Assembly (NCBI RefSeq): GCF_040214835.1
Contig: NZ_CP157874.1
Span: 2,980,001-3,044,000 of the forward strand
Direction of reading: 5' to 3'
Length of the DNA: 64,000 nt
From: Pseudomonas asiatica
GTDB lineage: Bacteria > Pseudomonadota > Gammaproteobacteria > Pseudomonadales > Pseudomonadaceae
This document shows positions 17,733 through 26,594 of this stretch, in pieces (position 1 is the first letter of the stretch; every line of letters starts with the position of its first letter). The position numbers and the translations under genes were made by a program. The notes under the pieces were generated by a model, which saw only the letters and a list, made by a program, of their open reading frames with translations, was not told where the DNA came from and made no database searches.

Positions 17733-18818
17733 TCAGCGCCCGGGCTCGACTGTGGCGGGCCCCAGGTAGCGGTCGGTCCAGGCAGCCAGCGGCAAAGGTG
17801 GCTGCTGCTCGACGATCCGTCGCCAGATCAGCATCAGGTCGTCGCCATTGAACGCCGCCCCTGGTCCGGCGCCCTTCCACATCGACGGCACATCGGCGAT
17901 CCAGTGCCCCTGGCTGTCACGGTGGGCCATGTTGAAGCGGAACGTGTAGTTCCCCGGGATGCCCATGCGCAGGTCGCTGACCACCAATGCATCGCCGACC
18001 TGGTCATAGCGCAGCCAGTCATCGGTGAACCAGCGCAAACGCTGGTGCAAAGGGTGCCCGGCCAGCGCTTGCGCCAGCTGCAGATTACGCGGCAAACGCT
18101 GCATTTCTGGCGCTTGCTGGTCGAACGCACTGCTGATGCCTTCGTAGTAATCGCCCTCCGGGGTCTTGGCCAGCACCCGCCAGACCAGGCTGTTGAAGGC
18201 TATCGGCACGGCACGTACCTGGCTGACAGCGATACCCTGGCGGTCGAGTGCAGCCTGGAAACGCTGCTCGGCCGCCATGCGTCCGGCCAGGCCGAAACCC
18301 AGGTAGGCTGCGCTGAATACCAGGGCCAAGGTCAGTAGCTGCGTAGCCCTTCTCGTTAGCCCTTTGATGATTGCGTAGATCACCGCGGCCAGCAGCGGCA
18401 CGGTGTAGACCGGGTCGATGATGAACACCGCTGCCCAGCTTTCCGGGGTGGCCTGCAAGGGCCAGAACAATTGCGTGCCGTAGACCGTGAAGGCGTCGAG
18501 CAAGGGGTGGGTGACCAGCACCAGCCAGAACGCCAGTAACAGCCTGGGCAAGGTGTAGCCTTTGCCTGGCCAGCACTTGTTGACCAGCCAGGCCAGCAGC
18601 AAGGCCAGCCCGGTGAGCACGAACAGGGAATGAGAAAAGCCGCGGTGGTAGGTCATCTGCGACACCGGGTCGGCGTAGCGGATGATCACGTCCAGGTCGG
18701 GAAGCGTGCCCAGCGCCGCACCATACAGCAGTGAGCGGCGGCCCTGGATGCGGCCGAGTACGGTACCCTGCAGGGCCGCGCCGAGTACGGCCTGGGTGAT
18801 GGAGTCCAAGGGTGGCAT
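17733..18818 (-). CDS. YdjM-family metal-dependent membrane hydrolase
   Basis: The 361-residue protein shows the YdjM/LexA-regulated hydrolase family signature: DSITQAVLGAA at the N-terminus, GTLPDLDV, HRGFSHS and THPLLDAFT. The Asp and His residues in these motifs are the expected metal ligands. Four or five membrane helices occupy the first half, followed by a soluble C-terminal part from about residue 185. The biochemical role is undefined in the family. It overlaps no neighbour and leads a two-gene unit with the TraX-like gene. Confidence 0.85.
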   Translation of the reverse strand: MPPLDSITQAVLGAALQGTVLGRIQGRRSLLYGAALGTLPDLDVIIRYADPVSQMTYHRGFSHSLFVLTGLALLLAWLVNKCWPGKGYTLPRLLLAFWLVLVTHPLLDAFTVYGTQLFWPLQATPESWAAVFIIDPVYTVPLLAAVIYAIIKGLTRRATQLLTLALVFSAAYLGFGLAGRMAAEQRFQAALDRQGIAVSQVRAVPIAFNSLVWRVLAKTPEGDYYEGISSAFDQQAPEMQRLPRNLQLAQALAGHPLHQRLRWFTDDWLRYDQVGDALVVSDLRMGIPGNYTFRFNMAHRDSQGHWIADVPSMWKGAGPGAAFNGDDLMLIWRRIVEQQPPLPLAAWTDRYLGPATVEPGR

Positions 18819-18963
18819 TCCTGAAAAGGTGGTTTCCAGAAGCTACCTTCATCCTGCCCTGATGCGCAATTCCCTTGGTTATGGGCTTTCATTGTGGGAG
18901 ATGGCCCAGCCATTTGGGCTGCGCTGTCGCGTAGATAACTGAAATTGCAAGCAATCCGCGTAC

Positions 18964-19053
18964 CCTGTGGGAGCGGCTTTAGCCGCGAAGAATCCAACGC
19001 GGTGCATGGCACCGGCTGCGCCGGTGTTCGCGGCTAAAGCCGCTCCCACAGGG
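18964..19053. repeat. REPIN (GCGGCTTTAGCCGC type)
   Basis: Inverted arms CCTGTGGGAGCGGCTTTAGCC and its partner flank a spacer with the CACCGGCTGCGCCGGTG hairpin. It occupies most of the 300-bp gap between the YdjM-like gene and benF. Confidence 0.87.
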
Positions 19054-19095
19054 TCCCTGCTAACTCAATGAGTTATGTGCAGCTCCTACAAAGGC
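19048..19095. repeat. Extended REP-flank element, copy B (inverted)
   Basis: Read on the minus strand, this is GCTGCACATAACTCATTGA followed by GTTAGCAGGGACCCTGTGGG. In this copy TAACTCA-A-TGAGTTA is a perfect 7-1-7 palindrome. It extends the REPIN at 18964-19053 toward benF. Confidence 0.65.
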
Positions 19096-19118
19096 CCCGC
19101 AGGCATCCTGTGGATGCG

Positions 19119-20369
19119 TCAGAACAACTGCCAGGTGTACACCAGCGTCAAGCGGTTCTCGTCGATGTCGCTGCGGTAGTTGGACCGGGCCATGGCATTG
19201 CGCACCCGGATCCCCAGCCCCTTCAGCACCCCGCCCTGCACGGCGTAACCGATGTCCAGGTCACGCTCGCGGTCGCGCCCTTCATAACCCAGCCCAGTGT
19301 CGACATTGTTACCGGTGATGTAGCGCACGGTCGCGGTCAACCCCGGCACGCCCATGGCCGCGAAGTTGTAGTCGTAGCGCACCTGGTACGAGCGTTCGTC
19401 GGTGTAGGCGAACTCATAGGTCGGCACTTCGTTACCCAGCGGCGAGATGTTGGCGAATACCCGTGGGAACGGGCTGTCGCCATAGATGCCCTGGTAGCCG
19501 GCATGGAAGCTGTGCCCGCCATGCCGGGCCGAGAACATCGAGAAAAACGCCTGGTTGTCGATGTTGCCGAGCAACGCATCGCCATCCTCGCGAGCAGTGA
19601 AATACCCCAGGTTGGCGCTGAGCACCCAGTTGCCTACGGGCTTGCTGTGCTTGAGGCCGACAAAGCCCTGTTCGTAGATGTCCTCCAGTTGCCCGTACCA
19701 CAGGCTGACGCTGCTCTGGTTGGCATTGAACGCATAGTCCCCGCCCAGGTAGTTGAAGGCATCGCTTTCTGCCTGGCGCATCGGCACATGGCCGAGCATG
19801 GCGTTCATCTTGCCGTCGCCGCCTTCGTTGCGCAGGTGGGTGCTTTTCAGGTGCCCGGCCTGCACGGTCAGGCCGTCGATTTCCGCCGAGCTCAGGCTTG
19901 CGCCCTGGTAGGTCGGTGGCAACAGGCGGATGTCGCTGAAGGTCAGCACCGGCAGGTTGGGTTGCAGTTCGCCGACGCGCAATTCGGTCCTGGATAACCG
20001 GGCCTTGAAGGTGGGCGCCAGGCGGCTGTATTCGTCGGCAGCGCGGCCATCGCTGTGCACCGGCAGCAACCCGGTGTTGGTGCGGTCGGGGCTGCTGTCG
20101 AGCTTGATGCCCAGCAGGCCCAGGGCGTCAACGCCAAAGCCGACCGTGCCCGGGGTGTAGCCCGACTTGAAGTCGAGGATGAAGCCCTGGGCCCACTCCT
20201 CGGCCTTGGATTGCCGGTTGGCCCCGACGATGTCGGAGAAGTCGCGGCTGAAGTAGTAGTTACGGGCACTCAGGGTGGCCTTCGAATCTTCGAAGAAGCC
20301 GCCTTCGGCGGCCAGCAAAGGTTGGCTGAGCAAAGTCAGGCCCAGGGCGACGCAAGGGGTGTTGTTCAT
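19119..20369 (-). CDS. benF: OprD-family benzoate porin BenF
   Basis: The 416-residue protein carries a signal peptide (about 1-21, ending LLAAEGG) and the OprD-type 18-strand barrel pattern, ending in an aromatic residue (TWQLF), as outer-membrane proteins do. Motifs such as [17 protein letters not shown] are typical of the OprD/OpdK family. Its position as the last gene of the ben operon identifies it as BenF, which passes benzoate and similar aromatic acids across the outer membrane. Confidence 0.92.
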   Translation of the reverse strand: MNNTPCVALGLTLLSQPLLAAEGGFFEDSKATLSARNYYFSRDFSDIVGANRQSKAEEWAQGFILDFKSGYTPGTVGFGVDALGLLGIKLDSSPDRTNTGLLPVHSDGRAADEYSRLAPTFKARLSRTELRVGELQPNLPVLTFSDIRLLPPTYQGASLSSAEIDGLTVQAGHLKSTHLRNEGGDGKMNAMLGHVPMRQAESDAFNYLGGDYAFNANQSSVSLWYGQLEDIYEQGFVGLKHSKPVGNWVLSANLGYFTAREDGDALLGNIDNQAFFSMFSARHGGHSFHAGYQGIYGDSPFPRVFANISPLGNEVPTYEFAYTDERSYQVRYDYNFAAMGVPGLTATVRYITGNNVDTGLGYEGRDRERDLDIGYAVQGGVLKGLGIRVRNAMARSNYRSDIDENRLTLVYTWQLF

Positions 20370-20423
20370 TCCGAAGCTCTCTTGATCTTGTTTTTATGGG
20401 TAAAGCGTTGGAAGCACGGCGGT

Positions 20424-21623
20424 TCATGGGGTACGGCGCAGCACCTCCCGGGCACGTGGCTGGCGCAGCCTGAGCAACCCATGGCTCAGCAGGCCGAACA
20501 GCAGGCCCCAGAACGCTGCCGACAGGCCCAGGAAGGCCACCCCCGAAGCGGTGACCAGGAAGGTGAACAGCCCGGCATCGCGCTCGGTTGGTTCCGCCAG
20601 GCTGCGGGCCAGGGCTTCGCTGATGGCGCCATACAGGGCCAGCCCGGCCAGGGCGGCGATCAGGGCGGCGGGGAATGCTGCGAACAGCGACATCAGCGTG
20701 GCCCCGGCGATCCCCAGCAGCAGGTACAGCGCACTGCCAGCCACCGCCGCGACATAGCGCCGCCGTGGGTTTTCATGGGCTTCATGGCCAGTGCACAGGC
20801 TGGCGGTGACCGCCGCCAGGTTCAGCCCGTGGCAACCGAACGGCGCCAGCGCGGCACCGGCCAGGGCGCTGGCACTGATGATCGGGCTGGCCGGCGTGGG
20901 GTAACCGGCGTTGCGCAGCACTGCCATGCCCGGCATGAACTGCCCGGTCAGGGCCACCAGCACCAGCGGCAGTGCCAGGCTGAATACCGCTGCCAGGCTG
21001 AACTGCGGGGTGACCCACTGCGGCGACGCCAGCTCCAGCACCAGCGCCTCGCTGCGAAACGCCCCGCTGGCCACGGTCACCACCGTGCCCACGCACAGCA
21101 CCGCCGCCACGGCGTAGCGCGGCTGCAGCCGGCGCATCAGCACGTAGGTGACGAACATTGCCAGTACCAGCAGCGGTTGCACCGGCAAGGCGCGGAACAC
21201 CTCGACGCCGAAGCTGAACAGGATGCCGGCCTGCATTCCGGCGGCGATGGAGCCTGGCAGGCGCGCGATGATGCGGTCGAAGGCCCCGCTGATGCCGATC
21301 AGCAGCAAAACCAGGTTGGCCACCAGGTAGGCGCCCACGGCCTGTTCCAGACCCAGTTGCGGCAAGGCGGTGACCAGCAGCGCCGAGCCGGGGATCGACC
21401 AGGCGATCACCACCGGCACCCGGTAGCGCAGGCTGAGCAGCGCGCCAAGCACGGCGCTGCCCATGGACACTGCCCAGACCCAGGAGGACAGTTGCCGATG
21501 GGACAGGCCGGCGGCTTCTGCGGCATGGAAGATGATCACCAGGGGGCCTGCGTAGGAGATCATCGTGGCGATGCAGCCGGCGACGATGGCGGACAGTGAA
21601 CTGTCCTTGATCAGGGTTTTCAT
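20424..21623 (-). CDS. benE: Benzoate/H+ symporter BenE
   Basis: ATG 21623 gives 399 residues with about 12 membrane helices of the BenE family (SSWVWAVSMGSAVLG, FGCHGLNLAAVTASLCTG). BenE is an inner-membrane benzoate permease related to nucleobase transporters. It lies between catA and benF on the same strand; a REPIN separates it from catA. It gives the operon a second benzoate uptake route besides BenK. Confidence 0.93.
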   Translation of the reverse strand: MKTLIKDSSLSAIVAGCIATMISYAGPLVIIFHAAEAAGLSHRQLSSWVWAVSMGSAVLGALLSLRYRVPVVIAWSIPGSALLVTALPQLGLEQAVGAYLVANLVLLLIGISGAFDRIIARLPGSIAAGMQAGILFSFGVEVFRALPVQPLLVLAMFVTYVLMRRLQPRYAVAAVLCVGTVVTVASGAFRSEALVLELASPQWVTPQFSLAAVFSLALPLVLVALTGQFMPGMAVLRNAGYPTPASPIISASALAGAALAPFGCHGLNLAAVTASLCTGHEAHENPRRRYVAAVAGSALYLLLGIAGATLMSLFAAFPAALIAALAGLALYGAISEALARSLAEPTERDAGLFTFLVTASGVAFLGLSAAFWGLLFGLLSHGLLRLRQPRAREVLRRTP

Positions 21624-21666
21624 GGCACCTCTCGCATCGGTGATGTATGGCAAGGGCTGCGCCCTT

Positions 21667-21754
21667 GATCGCCGGCAAGCCAGCTCCCACAGGGATCACA
21701 CAGGTTTCAGTCCTGTGGTGATCCTGTGGGAGCGGGCAAGCCCGCGAAGAAGCC
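21667..21754. repeat. REPIN inside the ben operon, between catA and benE
   Basis: Left arm GATCGCCGGCAAGCCAGCTCCCACAGG is of the CGCCGGCAAGC type; right arm CCTGTGGGAGCGGGCAAGCCCGCGAAG is of the CGGGCAAGCCCG type. The arms are therefore not the same REP subtype. Confidence 0.83.
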
Positions 21755-21765
21755 AACCCGGTGGC

Positions 21766-22680
21766 TCAAGCCTCTTGCAAAGCCCGCGGCCGCCCACTGC
21801 GCTGTTCATCGGCACCGCCGTGGGCCCGCTGCAACTGGAAGTCGAATTTCAGCTCGGCATGCCGCCCCGCCTCGCCCTCGACGAACACCACCTCGCCCAC
21901 CAGCCCATCGCGCGTGGCATAGGCAAAGTCATCCCACAGGTACTTGTCCCCGGCCAGGTTGATCTGCGTGGTCAGGTGCCGGTGCCCAGGCGCCGAGATG
22001 AAGAAGTGCACATGCGCCGGGCGCTGGCCATGGCGGCCCAGCAGGTCCAGGCACTCCTGCGTCGGCCCCTGCGGGTCGCAGCCATAGCCTGACGGCACGA
22101 TGGTGCGCGCGCGGTAGCGCCCTTGGGCATCGGTGACGATGCGCCGGCGCAGGTTGTACTCGGACTGGCTCTGATCGAAGAACGAATAAGTGCCCCGGGT
22201 ATTGGCATGCCACAGGTCGACCGTGGCCCCCGGCAGCGGCCGGCCTTGCGGGTCGAGCACCTGGCCCTCCAGGTACATCAGCGTGGCAACCCCCTCCTCG
22301 CTGCCGTCGTCCATGCGCACTTCACCTTCGGCGATGGGCGCACCGGCCACGTACAGCGGGCCTTCGATGGTGCGCGGGGTGCCGCCGACCAGGCCTGCCT
22401 GCCGGTCCTTGGCATCCTGCAGCAGGTCGAGGAAGTGTTCGATGCCCAGCCCCGCCACCAGCAGCCCGGCCTCGCCACGACCGCCCAGGCGGTTGAGGTA
22501 GTCGACGGCATGCCAGAACTCGTCCTCGCTGATTTCCAGGTCTTCGATCAGCCGCGCGGTGTCTTGCAGCAGGCGCTGCACGATGCGCTTCAGGCGCGGG
22601 CTGCCGGCATCGTTGCCAAAGCCTGCGGCCTCTTCGAAGAACTGCTGTACCTCGGCAGTGTGGGAAATTTTCACGGTCAT
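21766..22680 (-). CDS. catA: Catechol 1,2-dioxygenase (second CatA)
   Basis: The 304-residue intradiol dioxygenase has the non-haem Fe(III) ligands Y165 (GTYSFF), Y199 (SGYGCD), H223 and H225 (PAHVHFF). The N-terminal 100 residues form the helical dimer domain. It converts catechol to cis,cis-muconate. Located inside the ben operon, it is the ben-linked isozyme (often called CatA2 or CatA-II in P. putida) that acts next to BenD. The C-terminus ends RPRALQEA, as in known CatA proteins. Confidence 0.96.
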   Translation of the reverse strand: MTVKISHTAEVQQFFEEAAGFGNDAGSPRLKRIVQRLLQDTARLIEDLEISEDEFWHAVDYLNRLGGRGEAGLLVAGLGIEHFLDLLQDAKDRQAGLVGGTPRTIEGPLYVAGAPIAEGEVRMDDGSEEGVATLMYLEGQVLDPQGRPLPGATVDLWHANTRGTYSFFDQSQSEYNLRRRIVTDAQGRYRARTIVPSGYGCDPQGPTQECLDLLGRHGQRPAHVHFFISAPGHRHLTTQINLAGDKYLWDDFAYATRDGLVGEVVFVEGEAGRHAELKFDFQLQRAHGGADEQRSGRPRALQEA

Positions 22681-22710
22681 GGTGGGTTACCTCATGTTGT
22701 TGTTCTGGAG

Positions 22711-24060
22711 TTACGCCTGCGCCGCAATGGCCTGGGCATGCCGACGGCCGCTGGCCAGGTGCACGGCCATGGCCAGCGCGGCAATTGCGCCGGGGATGGC
22801 GAAGGCGATGAAATTGAGTTGCAGGGGCAGGTTGATGCCCATCAGTGCGCCACCGAGCAGCGGGCCGACGATGGCGCCGTTACGGCCGATGCCCGAGGCC
22901 CAGCCCAGCCCGGTGGAACGCACTGATAGCCCGTACAGCTGGGCGGCGCCGGCATACAGCAGGATCTGCGTGCCGATGGTGGTGGCGCCGGCAATGAAGA
23001 TGAGCAGGTACAGCACCGGCATCGGGCTGTTGACGCCCAGCAGGCTGATCGACAGCGCGGCGGCAATGAAGAACGCCACCTTGACCTTGACCAGGTTGTA
23101 GCGATCGCCCAGCCAGCCGCCGAGAATCGCCCCGGCCATGCCGCCGAAGTTCAGCGCCAGCAGGAACGACAGGCTCGAGCCCAGGCTGTAGCCGGCGTTG
23201 GCCATCAGCTTCGGCAGCCAGGAACTGAGCGCGTAGACCATCAGCAGGCAGCAGAAGAACGCCAGCCACAGCGCCAGGGTGCGAATGGCCAGGCCGTTGC
23301 GGAACAGTTCGACTACAGCGGTGAACTTGCCGGCCCTTTCGCGGGACAAGCCCGCTCCCACAGGGGCGACCAGTACATCGTCAGGTTGCAGGTCGCAATC
23401 CGGGTCCAGCCGCTTGAGCAGCTTGCGGGCCTCGCCGGTACGGCCCTGGCGCACCAGAAAACCGATCGACTCCGGGAGGTGGTAGAGGATCACCGGCAAC
23501 AGCAGCAGTGGCACCGCTGCGGCGAAGAACATCGATTCCCAGCCGAAACGCGGCAGCATGAAGATCCCGACACCCGCCGAGAGCATGCCGCCCAGCGAGT
23601 AGCCACTGAACATGATCGCCACCAGCGTGCTGCGCAGGCGCTTGGGCGCGTACTCGTTCATCAGTGCCACGGCGTTGGGCATAAGGCCGCCACAGCCCAG
23701 GCCGGCAATGAAGCGGTAGATGCCGAACTCGCTCGGGCTGCTGGCAAAGCCGTTGAGGATGGTCGCCCCGGAGAACAAGGCGAAGCAGATGGCGATGCCC
23801 TTCTTGCGCCCGATGCGGTCGGCCAGGCTGCCGAACGCCAGGGCGCCGAACATCATGCCGAACAGCGCATAGCTGCCCAGTGCACCGGCCTGCAACGGGG
23901 TCAGGCCCCACTCTTTCATGATGACCGGCAGTACCACGCCGTAGATGAACAGGTCATAGCCGTCGAAGATCAGCAGCAGGCCGCACCAGGCCATGACCAT
24001 CCAGTGAAACGGGGTAAAGCGCGCGTTATCGATGATCGGGTGTACGTCAAGGGTTCGCAT
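22711..24060 (-). CDS. benK: MFS benzoate transporter BenK, with an in-frame REP-encoded segment
   Basis: The 449-residue aromatic acid:H+ symporter has 12 membrane helices, with the family signatures FDGYDLFIYG in helix 1 and GSLADRIGRKKG in the first cytoplasmic loop. It takes up benzoate and sits between benD and catA, 30 bp upstream of the latter. In the central cytoplasmic loop (about residues 231-244) the sequence APVGAGLSRERAG is encoded by a REP palindrome at 23330-23366 that stays in frame. The rest of the protein appears intact, so transport is probably kept. Confidence 0.93.
   Translation of the reverse strand: MRTLDVHPIIDNARFTPFHWMVMAWCGLLLIFDGYDLFIYGVVLPVIMKEWGLTPLQAGALGSYALFGMMFGALAFGSLADRIGRKKGIAICFALFSGATILNGFASSPSEFGIYRFIAGLGCGGLMPNAVALMNEYAPKRLRSTLVAIMFSGYSLGGMLSAGVGIFMLPRFGWESMFFAAAVPLLLLPVILYHLPESIGFLVRQGRTGEARKLLKRLDPDCDLQPDDVLVAPVGAGLSRERAGKFTAVVELFRNGLAIRTLALWLAFFCCLLMVYALSSWLPKLMANAGYSLGSSLSFLLALNFGGMAGAILGGWLGDRYNLVKVKVAFFIAAALSISLLGVNSPMPVLYLLIFIAGATTIGTQILLYAGAAQLYGLSVRSTGLGWASGIGRNGAIVGPLLGGALMGINLPLQLNFIAFAIPGAIAALAMAVHLASGRRHAQAIAAQA
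23330..23366. repeat. REP element inside the benK coding sequence
   Basis: TTTCGCGGGACAAGCCCGCTCCCACAGG (written here over the positions given) has the same core and CTCCCACAGG edge as the intergenic REPs of this window. It is read in frame on the minus strand without a stop. Confidence 0.85.
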
Positions 24061-24118
24061 GGCATCTGTCGCTCTTGTTTTTGTTGTGAAAGAAAGCTCT
24101 TTGCCCTGTGGGTGTCGC

Positions 24119-24880
24119 TCAGCCGAGGTCGCCGCCCCCTACCGGCAAGGTCACGCCGGTGATGTACGAGGCTTCGTCGGAAGCGAGGAACAGGATCGCG
24201 CCGACCTGCTCGTCGATGCTGCCGTAGCGGTGCATCAGGCTGCTGTCGAGGGTCTGGTCGACGATCTGCTGGTACCAGTACCTTTCCTGTTCGGTCTGCT
24301 CGGCACTGTTGCGCGGCACGCGCCGGGGTGGCGCTTCGGTGCCGCCGGGAGCGGTGGCGTTGACCCGGATGCCCCGGCCGGCGGTTTCGAAGGCCAGGCA
24401 CGCAGTCAGCGCATTGACGCCGCCCTTGGCCGCGCCATAGGGCACGCGGTTGACGCCACGGGTGGCGATGGACGAGACGTTGACGATGGCGCCGCTGCCG
24501 CGTTCGAGCATGTACGGCAGTGCGGCATGGCAGCACCACAAGGTAGGGAACAACGAACGGCGTACTTCGGCTTCGATCTGGTCCACTTCGTAGTGTTCGA
24601 AGGGCTTGGCCCAGATGGTGCCACCGACGTTGTTGACCAGAATGTCGAGGCGGCCGAACGCTTCAACCGCGCTGGCCATGACCTGGGCGCAGTCGGTGTG
24701 TTGTTCCAGGTCGGCAGTGAGGGTGAGCATGCCCTCGCCGGCCAGCTCGTGAACCAGTTCGGAGCGGTCTACCGCGACCACTTGCGCGCCTTCGGCCTTG
24801 AGCCGCCAGCACACGCCACGGCCGATGCCCTGGGCGGCACCGGTGACCAGGGCGACCTTGCCTTGGAATCGGTTGTTCAT
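24119..24880 (-). CDS. benD: Benzoate cis-diol dehydrogenase BenD
   Basis: ATG 24880 gives 253 residues of the short-chain dehydrogenase family: the NAD-binding TGAAQGIG near residue 15, NNVGG, and the catalytic Ser (NVSSIA) with Tyr-x3-Lys (YGAAKGG). It oxidises 1,6-dihydroxycyclohexa-2,4-diene-1-carboxylate to catechol with loss of CO2. It follows benC in the operon after a REPIN of about 100 bp. Confidence 0.95.
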   Translation of the reverse strand: MNNRFQGKVALVTGAAQGIGRGVCWRLKAEGAQVVAVDRSELVHELAGEGMLTLTADLEQHTDCAQVMASAVEAFGRLDILVNNVGGTIWAKPFEHYEVDQIEAEVRRSLFPTLWCCHAALPYMLERGSGAIVNVSSIATRGVNRVPYGAAKGGVNALTACLAFETAGRGIRVNATAPGGTEAPPRRVPRNSAEQTEQERYWYQQIVDQTLDSSLMHRYGSIDEQVGAILFLASDEASYITGVTLPVGGGDLG

Positions 24881-24916
24881 GTGTGTCTCCTGCTTGATCC
24901 GTGTAAGGGCAATTGG

Positions 24917-25016
24917 GAGGGCTGCGCCCTCCATCGCGACGCAAGGCCGCTCCCACAGGGGAACGCGGTGCATGTGGGAGCGGCCTTGTGTCGCGAAAGG
25001 GCCGCACCGCGGCCCC
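24917..25016. repeat. REPIN inside the ben operon, between benC and benD
   Basis: Arms CGACGCAAGGCCGCTCCCACAG and its inverse GTGGGAGCGGCCTTGTGTCG, with outer hairpins GAGGGC-TGC-GCCCTC on the left and GGGCCGC-ACC-GCGGCCC on the right. It fills the benC-benD gap almost exactly. Confidence 0.86.
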
Positions 25017-25025
25017 GGCGATCTG

Positions 25026-26036
25026 TCAGGCCGCCGCCGCGAACTTCTCGTAGTAGAAGTTCGCCGGGGTAATGCCCTGCTCGCGCACGTACTGGCTGAC
25101 CGCCTCGACCATCGGTGGCGGGCCGCACAGGTACACATCCACATCGCCGTCGTTGAGGTGGCGCGGTTCGATGTGCTGGGTCACGTAGCCCTTCTGCGGG
25201 TACTGGCTGTCCGGGTTGGCCACGCAGGCGCTGAAGGTGAAGTTGGGGATGCGCGCCGCCAGCGCCTGCAGGCGGTCGAGTTCGACCAGGTCGAAGTCGT
25301 TGGTCACGCCGTAGATCAGGTGCAGCGGATGCTCGCTGCCCTGCTCGGCGATCTTCTCCAGCATCGCCGTGAACGGCGCCAGGCCGGTGCCACCGGCCAG
25401 CAGCAGCAGCGGGCGCTGGATCGGCCGCAGGTAGAAGCTGCCCAGCGGCCCGGCCAGGGTCATGCTGTCGCCGGCCTTGGCCAGGTTGGTCAGGAAGCTG
25501 CTCATCAGCCCGCCCGGCACGTTGCGGATCAGGAAGCTGACCTCGCCGTCCTTCTGCAGCGAGCTGAACGAATAGGCACGGCTCTGCTCGCTGCCCGGCA
25601 CCTTGAGGTTGACATACTGCCCCGGCAGGAAGGCCAGGCGGCTGAGGGCCTCGCCCTTGATCGACAGGGCAATGGTGCTGGCCGACAGCTGGCGGACATC
25701 GCTGATGGCGGCCTCGAAACTGGCCTGTTCGGTCTTGCACAACTGCGACGAGGCCGGGATGCGGATGACGCAGTCGCTTTCGGCGCGCATCTGGCAGGTC
25801 AGTACGTAGCCTTCGGCGACTTCGTCTTCGCTCAGGGCGTCTTCGATGAAGTTGTCGCCCAGGTCGTAGCGGCCGGACTCGGCCTTGCACTTGCAGGTAC
25901 CGCAGGCGCCGTCGCGGCAGTCCAGCGGGATGTTGATGCCCTGGCGGTAGGCGGCGTCGGCCACGGTTTCATGGTCGGTGGCCTCGATGAAGCGGGTAAC
26001 CCCGTCTTCGAAATTCAGTGCGATCTGGTAGCTCAT
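25026..26036 (-). CDS. benC: Benzoate 1,2-dioxygenase electron-transfer component BenC
   Basis: ATG 26036 gives 336 residues. An N-terminal plant-type [2Fe-2S] domain has C40, C45, C48 and C81 (CRDGACGTCKC). The FAD domain has the RAYSFSS motif, and the NAD domain has GGTGLAPF and the C-terminal YLCGPPPM. It transfers electrons from NADH to the Rieske centre of BenAB. It starts 72 bp after benB on the same strand. Confidence 0.96.
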   Translation of the reverse strand: MSYQIALNFEDGVTRFIEATDHETVADAAYRQGINIPLDCRDGACGTCKCKAESGRYDLGDNFIEDALSEDEVAEGYVLTCQMRAESDCVIRIPASSQLCKTEQASFEAAISDVRQLSASTIALSIKGEALSRLAFLPGQYVNLKVPGSEQSRAYSFSSLQKDGEVSFLIRNVPGGLMSSFLTNLAKAGDSMTLAGPLGSFYLRPIQRPLLLLAGGTGLAPFTAMLEKIAEQGSEHPLHLIYGVTNDFDLVELDRLQALAARIPNFTFSACVANPDSQYPQKGYVTQHIEPRHLNDGDVDVYLCGPPPMVEAVSQYVREQGITPANFYYEKFAAAA

Positions 26037-26108
26037 GTTGCACCTCGCGGGCGAGCCGGGCCACGGCACGTCGCAGGACGCACCGGGCAGTGCTCGCAAA
26101 ACCCTGGA

Positions 26109-26594
26109 TCAGATGTGGTAGATGTCGATGACCTGGCGCACGTAGTCGTTCTTCAGCACCACTTTCTTGGCCTTGATCAGCGGCTGTTCGCCGCGCAGGT
26201 CGAGGGTGTAGAAGCTGGTGCCGAAGTAACTGTCGGTGGTCTTGTAGCGGAAGCTCAGGGTGTGCCAGTTGAAGCGCACCTGGCAGCTGCCCTCGCCCTG
26301 CTCGACGATCTCGATGTTGCTGATGTTGTGCGAGGTGCGGGTGTCGGGCACGGTCGCACTGGAGCGCTCGGTCTTGATGCGGAACACCCGGTCTTCCAGG
26401 CCGCCACGGTTGCCGTACCAGATCAGCGAAATTTCGCTTTGTGGGTCTTCGGTAAGGGTGTCGTCATCGTCCCAGCTCGGCATCCAGAAGCTGGCATCGC
26501 TGGCGTACAGCTCCAGCCACTGGTCCCACTGGGCATCGTCCAGGTAGCGCGCTTCGCGGTAGAGGAAGTCGCGCACGGTTTCATAAAGGCTCAT
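26109..26594 (-). CDS. benB: Benzoate 1,2-dioxygenase small subunit BenB
   Basis: ATG 26594 gives 161 residues, the usual size of the aromatic-ring-hydroxylating dioxygenase beta subunit (SnoaL-like cone fold). Typical segments are [18 protein letters not shown] and the C-terminal [12 protein letters not shown]. The start overlaps the benA stop in an ATGA, pointing to coupled translation of the two oxygenase subunits. The subunit is structural; it has no metal site. Confidence 0.96.
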   Translation of the reverse strand: MSLYETVRDFLYREARYLDDAQWDQWLELYASDASFWMPSWDDDDTLTEDPQSEISLIWYGNRGGLEDRVFRIKTERSSATVPDTRTSHNISNIEIVEQGEGSCQVRFNWHTLSFRYKTTDSYFGTSFYTLDLRGEQPLIKAKKVVLKNDYVRQVIDIYHI

